In this document: in pieces, positions 41,686-45,838 of the stretch
How the letters are laid out: each line of letters begins with the position of its first letter
Position numbering within the stretch: position 1 is the first letter of the stretch
NCBI GenBank assembly: GCA_012514895.1
Contig: JAAYZK010000468.1
Coordinates: forward strand, 1-45,838
Origin: Planctomycetota bacterium
GTDB lineage: Bacteria > Planctomycetota > Phycisphaerae > SM23-33 > FEN-1343
DNA length: 45,838 bases
Direction: 5' to 3'
The notes under the pieces: generated by a model
What the model was told of the DNA's origin: nothing
The model's input: the letters and a program-made list of their open reading frames with translations, nothing else
Databases searched by the model: none
Program-made: the position numbers and the translations under genes

Positions 41686-41714
41686 TTGGGTCCGGCCGGG
41701 GCGGTGCGTACCAT
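41686..41714 (+). promoter_or_regulatory. holB promoter, predicted leaderless
   Basis: TTGGGT (41686-41691), 17-nt spacer, TACCAT (41709-41714). Predicted +1 is 41721, which is an in-frame GTG directly followed by ATG 41724. No RBS is seen. Confidence 0.55.
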
Positions 41715-41723
41715 GGGGGCGTG

Positions 41724-42815
41724 ATGGCGTTGCGGGACATCGTCGGGCAGGACAGGGCCGTCGCTCAGCTTGCGCGCATGGTGGCCTCGCCCCGCCGCCC
41801 GCACGCCTACCTCTTCACCGGGCCGACCGGCGTCGGCCGCCGGACCGCCGCCGAGGCCCTGGCGGCGCTGTGGCTGTGCCGTCACGCCGACGACGACGCC
41901 CTGGCCGCCTGCGGCCGCTGCGCGAGCTGCGCGGCCTTGGCTGCCGGGACGCACCCGGACTACCACTTCATCCATAAGGAGCTGGCGCTCCATTCCGAGG
42001 ATGCCAGGACCCGCGACAGCAAGATGCAGGACCTGGGCATCCAGGTGATCCGCGAGTTCCTCATCGCCCCGGCGTCCCAGGCGGCCGGCATGGGGCGCGG
42101 GCGGGTTTTCGTGGTCCGCGAGGCCGAGACGATGAACCTCGCGGCCCAGAACGCCCTGCTCAAGACGCTGGAGGAGCCCCCGCCGAACGTGAGGCTGATC
42201 CTGCTGGCGCGGAGCGAGCGGGAGCTGCTGCCCACCATCCGCAGCCGCTGCGCCCTGATCCGCTTCGGCTCGCTGCCCTGGTCGCTGGTGGCCGAGCGGC
42301 TGACGGCCGGGGGGGTCGCGCCGGCCGAGGCCCAGTTCTGGGCCGCCTACACCAACGGCAGCCTCGGCGAGGCGATGCGGCTGGCGGCGGCGGACCTCTA
42401 CGCCTTCAAGCGGGAACTGGTGGACCGCCTGGCCGGACTGGTCGAGTCGGTCGATGCGGACCTGTCCGACCGTCTCCTGGACCAGTCCGACGCGATCGGC
42501 GAGGCGGTCGTCGCCGCCAACAGGCGGCTGGCCAAGACGGTGGCCACCCGCGCCGCCGGCGGGCTGCTGCTGGGCCTGGCGGCGTCGGTCTACCGCGACG
42601 CGATGCGCGAGGCGGCCGGGGTGAGCGGGCAGAGGATCCACGCCGACCAGGCGGCCGCCATCGAGCGGATCGCCGGCGCCATGGGTCCGGCGGCCGCGCG
42701 GATCGTCGACCAGATGGCCCGCTACGAGCAGCTCCTCTGGCGGAACGTCAACCCTAAGCCGTTCTGGGACAACGTCGTCCTCAGTTGCGCCACGGCGGCC
42801 CCGCTGGATGTGTGA
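41724..42815 (+). CDS. holB: DNA polymerase III delta-prime subunit
   Basis: 363 residues starting at ATG 41724 (GTG 41721 also possible). It has the clamp-loader AAA+ plan: DIVGQDRAVAQLARM, a P-loop remnant GPTGVGRRT in which the Lys is Arg39, a zinc site with Cys52, Cys63, Cys66 and Cys69 (CGRCASC), REAETMNLAAQNALLKTLEEPP and the SRC motif LPTIRSRCALIRF. The altered P-loop argues for delta-prime rather than the ATP-hydrolysing tau/gamma subunit. It works with DnaX and HolA to load the DnaN clamp. It is followed 85 nt later by an ABC exporter with its own promoter. Confidence 0.88.
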   Translation: MALRDIVGQDRAVAQLARMVASPRRPHAYLFTGPTGVGRRTAAEALAALWLCRHADDDALAACGRCASCAALAAGTHPDYHFIHKELALHSEDARTRDSKMQDLGIQVIREFLIAPASQAAGMGRGRVFVVREAETMNLAAQNALLKTLEEPPPNVRLILLARSERELLPTIRSRCALIRFGSLPWSLVAERLTAGGVAPAEAQFWAAYTNGSLGEAMRLAAADLYAFKRELVDRLAGLVESVDADLSDRLLDQSDAIGEAVVAANRRLAKTVATRAAGGLLLGLAASVYRDAMREAAGVSGQRIHADQAAAIERIAGAMGPAAARIVDQMARYEQLLWRNVNPKPFWDNVVLSCATAAPLDV

Positions 42816-42830
42816 GCCGGAACGTTCACC

Positions 42831-42859
42831 TTGCCCCAACAGGCCGTCTCCTGTATACC
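42831..42859 (+). promoter_or_regulatory. Promoter of the ABC exporter gene
   Basis: TTGCCC (42831-42836), 17-nt spacer, TATACC (42854-42859); transcription should start near 42866, 35 nt before the ATG at 42901. Confidence 0.6.
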
Positions 42860-42900
42860 TGTCCGGCCGGGAAGCCTCCTGAAACACCCGTGGAGTCGCG

Positions 42901-45069
42901 ATGAAATACTTCCTGCGGTCAGCCAAGTACGTCCTGCCCTACAAGCTGCGCCTGGCGGCCGCCCTGCTGTGCGTCGTGATGATCGGCGTGCTGTGGGGCA
43001 GCGGGCTGGGCGTGCTGCTGCCGGCGATGAAGGTCCTGATCAGCGAAGAGGGCCTGCACGGCTGGGCCGACCAGATCATCGTCAACAACCGCCTGGACAT
43101 CGCCACCAGCACCCGCCAGCCCGTTCCCTCGATCGAGACCCGGGCCCAGTTCGGGTACATCGACACCGTCATCGGCATCGCCGACCTGGATGAGGACAGC
43201 CCGCTGGCGACGCACGACGCCGGGCCGGGAGCGTGGATCGTCGGGGCAGACGGCGAGTACCTCGCCCACGACGCGCTGTACGAGCGCCTCGCCCGGGCGC
43301 CGGTGGGCCAGGCCGTGACCCTCCGGGTCTACAGCAGCGCCACCGGCCAGGTGCGCGACGTCCCCGTCGTCCCCCACCAGGCCGAGCCGTGGTGGCAGTG
43401 GCTCTACCGAACCGTCACCCGTCTTCCCCGGCCCCAGGTGCCCTATGACCGCTTCAAGCTGCTGGCCGTCATCGTGCTGTTCGGCCTGACACTGAACTAC
43501 GTGCGGGACTTCTTCCGGTTCTGGCAGGAGTACATCGTCCAGACCATGACCTTCCGCGCGGTGGTGGATCTGCGCAACGAGAACTACGACGTGGCGGTGC
43601 GTCTGCCGCTGTCGTACTTCTCGCTCAACAGCGCCGCCGACACGATGAGCCGCTTCGTGGCCGACTGCAACGAGATCCGCCAGGGGCTGGTCACGCTGCT
43701 GGGCAAGACGCTCGTCGAGCCGACCAAGCTGGTGTCCACGTTCATCTTCGCGCTGTTCTTCAACTGGAAACTGACGCTGCTGGTGTGCATAGTCGGTCCG
43801 CCGGTGGCATGGGTGATCCGCCGGCTGGGCTCGCGGATCCGCAAGGCCACGCGACGCACGCTGGAGAGCCAGGGGCTGATGCTCCAGGCCCTGGAGGAGA
43901 CACTCAACGGCGCCCGCATCGTCAAGGCCTACACCACCGAGGCCGCCGAGGGCTCACGGTTCCGCCGGATCACGCGCCAGCTCTACCGGCAGTTCAAGAG
44001 CATGGCGGCGGCCGACTCGGCGACGGCCCCGCTGATCGAGTCGCTGGGGCTGACCGCCGCGATGGGGGCGGTGATCCTGGCCGGCTACTGGATGTACCGC
44101 CCCGACGACGCGCACGGCGGGATGCTGGGCTGGCTGCTGGACAACAGGATGGAGCCGTCCGACTTCCTCGTCCTGATGGGCGCCCTGGCGGCGATGTACG
44201 ACCCGGTCCGGCGGCTGTCCAAGGTGTCGGTCCGCTTCTACAACGCCGACGCCGCCGCCCAGCGGGTCTTCGAGCTGCGCGACCAGGCGCCCGAAACCGA
44301 CCTGCCCGACGCCGCGCCCCTGGACCGCCACGCCGAGAGCATCGAGTTCCGCGACCTGTCGTTCCGCTACCCCGGGGCCAACCAGTCGGCGCTGAAGAAC
44401 GTCTCGCTGAAGGTCTGGCAGGGCGAAACCGTCGCGATCGTCGGCGGGAACGGCTCGGGCAAGACCACGCTGCTGAGCATGCTCCTGCGCCTCTACGACC
44501 CCACGGCGGGAGAGGTGCTCATCGACGGCCGCGACATCGCCCGCGCGACGCTCCTGTCGCTGCGCCGCCAGATCGGGCTGGTGTCCCAGGAGGCGGTCCT
44601 GTTCAACGCCTCCGTCGCCGACAACATCGCGTACGGCTCGCCCGACGCCACGCGCGACCAGGTCGTCGCCGCCGCCAGGGCGGCCTTCGCCGACGAGTTC
44701 ATCAGCAGGCTGCCCGAGGGGTACGACACCGTCATTGCCGAACGCGGCAGCTCGCTGAGCGGCGGGCAGCGCCAGCGGATCGCCATCGCCCGGGCGATCC
44801 TCCGCAACCCGGCGATCCTCATCCTCGACGAGGCGATGAGCCAGATCGACTCGGAGAGCGAAGCGAAGATCCAGCAGGCCCTCAATGTCTTCGCCGAAGG
44901 ACGCACCACCTTCGTCATCGCCCACCGCTTCAGCACCGTCCTGTCCGCCGACACCGTCGTCGTCATGCAGGACGGCGCCATCCTCGACACCGGCAGACAC
45001 GAGGAGCTCGTCACCCGCTGCGAAGCCTACCGGACGCTCTTCGAGACCCAACTGCTGGGCGACCGCTGA
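42901..45069 (+). CDS. ABC exporter (MsbA/lipid-type) with inserted PDZ-like domain
   Basis: 722 residues, a fused half-transporter that should act as a dimer. The first membrane helix (about 15-42) is separated from the second (about 187-205) by ~145 residues, far longer than usual. Residues ~86-160 in this insert (IGIADLDEDSP, GPGAWIVGADGEYL, LYERLARAPVGQAVTLRVYSS, VRDVPVVP) follow the order of a PDZ domain, closest to the GRASP type. The remaining helices are standard (PLSYFSLNSAADTMSRFVADC marks the coupling region). The ATPase has Walker A GGNGSGKTT (~516-524), LSGGQRQR, Walker B ILILDEAMSQID and the IAHRFSTV switch His, all intact. The cargo is probably a lipid or lipid-linked compound (inference). 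Confidence 0.88.
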   Translation: MKYFLRSAKYVLPYKLRLAAALLCVVMIGVLWGSGLGVLLPAMKVLISEEGLHGWADQIIVNNRLDIATSTRQPVPSIETRAQFGYIDTVIGIADLDEDSPLATHDAGPGAWIVGADGEYLAHDALYERLARAPVGQAVTLRVYSSATGQVRDVPVVPHQAEPWWQWLYRTVTRLPRPQVPYDRFKLLAVIVLFGLTLNYVRDFFRFWQEYIVQTMTFRAVVDLRNENYDVAVRLPLSYFSLNSAADTMSRFVADCNEIRQGLVTLLGKTLVEPTKLVSTFIFALFFNWKLTLLVCIVGPPVAWVIRRLGSRIRKATRRTLESQGLMLQALEETLNGARIVKAYTTEAAEGSRFRRITRQLYRQFKSMAAADSATAPLIESLGLTAAMGAVILAGYWMYRPDDAHGGMLGWLLDNRMEPSDFLVLMGALAAMYDPVRRLSKVSVRFYNADAAAQRVFELRDQAPETDLPDAAPLDRHAESIEFRDLSFRYPGANQSALKNVSLKVWQGETVAIVGGNGSGKTTLLSMLLRLYDPTAGEVLIDGRDIARATLLSLRRQIGLVSQEAVLFNASVADNIAYGSPDATRDQVVAAARAAFADEFISRLPEGYDTVIAERGSSLSGGQRQRIAIARAILRNPAILILDEAMSQIDSESEAKIQQALNVFAEGRTTFVIAHRFSTVLSADTVVVMQDGAILDTGRHEELVTRCEAYRTLFETQLLGDR

Positions 45070-45075
45070 GGCCGT

Positions 45076-45838
45076 CTACCGTTCGCTGCGGACCAGCTCG
45101 TGGAAGGCGTCCTTGAGACGCCGGGTGATCGGCCCGACGGCGCCTTGGCCGATTGTGCGGCCGTCGATGGCGACGACGGGGACGACCTCGGCGGCGGTGC
45201 CGGTCAGGAAACACTCGTCGGCGGTGTACAGGTCGTAGCGGGTCAGCTCGCGCTGGGACACCGGGATGTTCACCTTCCGGGCCAGATCGAGCACCACACC
45301 GCGGGTGATGCCCGCGAGGATCCCCGCGTGGGGCGGGGGCGTGGCGACGACGCCGTCGCGGACGATGAAGACGTTGTCGCCGGTGGCCTCGGCCACCATC
45401 CCGGCGGCGTTAAGCATGATCGCCTCGCTCACGCCGGCGTCGACGGCCTCCATCCTGGCCAGGATGTTGTTGAGGTAGTTGAGGCTCTTGACCCGCGGAT
45501 CCAGGGCGTTGGTGCTGTTGCGCGGCACCGAGGAGATGATGACGCTCATGCCCTTCTCGTACACGTCCTCGTCGTACAGGGCGATGGTGTCGGCGATGAT
45601 GATCACGCAGGGTTTGGAGCACTTGAAGGGGTTGAGCCCCAGCGTGCCGGCGCCGCGGGTGACGACCAGGCGGATATAGCCGTTGGTGAGCTTGTTGGCG
45701 CGGAGCGTCTCATGCATGGCCGCGACAAGCGCGTCCTTGCCGACCGGGACGGGCAGGCGGATCGCATGGGCGCCTTCGAACAACCGATCCACGTGCGCCG
45801 AGGCGCGGAAGATGCGGCCGCCGTAAATGCGGATGCCC
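45076..45838 (-). CDS. ilvE: Branched-chain amino acid aminotransferase (class IV), 5' end cut by window
   Basis: The frame is open at the right edge, so the N-terminus is missing; the visible part begins GIRIYGGRIFRASAHVDRLFEGA, the usual class IV start region. The PLP Lys lies in VKSLNYLNNILARMEA, followed by EAIMLNAAGMVAEATGDNVFIVRDG and LAGITRGVVLDLA. LTRYDLYTADECFLTGTAAEVVPVVAIDGRTIG fits IlvE rather than aminodeoxychorismate lyase. It catalyses the last step of Leu, Ile and Val synthesis with glutamate. It ends 6 nt after the ABC exporter on the opposite strand. Confidence 0.92.
   Translation of the reverse strand, partial: GIRIYGGRIFRASAHVDRLFEGAHAIRLPVPVGKDALVAAMHETLRANKLTNGYIRLVVTRGAGTLGLNPFKCSKPCVIIIADTIALYDEDVYEKGMSVIISSVPRNSTNALDPRVKSLNYLNNILARMEAVDAGVSEAIMLNAAGMVAEATGDNVFIVRDGVVATPPPHAGILAGITRGVVLDLARKVNIPVSQRELTRYDLYTADECFLTGTAAEVVPVVAIDGRTIGQGAVGPITRRLKDAFHELVRSER

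Overview
The window is a GC-rich chromosomal segment (no plasmid, phage or IS genes seen) that most resembles an anaerobic member of the Planctomycetota, probably class Phycisphaerae. This is inferred from gene content and protein style: a complete Rnf complex, rubrerythrin, FloA/NfeD membrane proteins, secreted sugar-degrading enzymes of planctomycete type, and REP-like palindromes built from short CTTCAGG or GCACGAAGC units. No rRNA, tRNA or CRISPR array was seen.

Layout. 1-2242: an NfeD-protease (cut by the window edge), a short NfeD and a FloA-like stub in one operon. 2260-2411: a long palindrome. 2470-7398: an FAD-dependent oxidoreductase, a 706-residue conserved membrane protein of unknown role and a Gfo/Idh/MocA dehydrogenase. 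7411-10696: tmk, dnaN, a DciA-like gene and a HAD hydrolase. 10852-18879: carbohydrate and accessory metabolism (a CBM9-bearing putative glycosidase and a tandem acetyl-xylan-esterase-like hydrolase in one operon, a SagB-type flavoprotein, a TIM-barrel lipoprotein, a URO-D-like protein). 18892-26397: GT4 glycosyltransferase, rubrerythrin, murJ, nadA, a GT39-like membrane protein, a DUF493 protein and a small lipoprotein. 26398-33271: dnaE, rsgA, ubiB and a phasin-like protein. 33328-35658: divergent queC and queF, with apbE overlapping queF. 35827-41493: rnfB, A, E, G, D, C and a small RseC-like protein, on the minus strand. 41724-45838: holB, an ABC exporter and a partial ilvE.

How they fit. 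RnfCDGEAB is a ferredoxin:NAD+ oxidoreductase that pumps Na+ or H+. ApbE, encoded tail-to-tail with it, should attach FMN to RnfD and RnfG. Rubrerythrin suits a strict or moderate anaerobe. Five replication genes (tmk, dnaN, dciA-like, dnaE, holB) are scattered among these blocks.

The least expected signals are: (i) -10 boxes ending 6-9 nt before the start codon of several genes that lack a ribosome binding site (leaderless transcripts); (ii) a PDZ/GRASP-like domain inserted between the first two membrane segments of the ABC exporter; (iii) a reduced RseC-like Cys3 membrane protein heading the rnf operon; (iv) a FloA-like protein lacking its SPFH core; (v) a dehydrogenase whose best start is AUC; (vi) two families of palindromic repeats. 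All functions are assigned by reading motifs; no database search was run.
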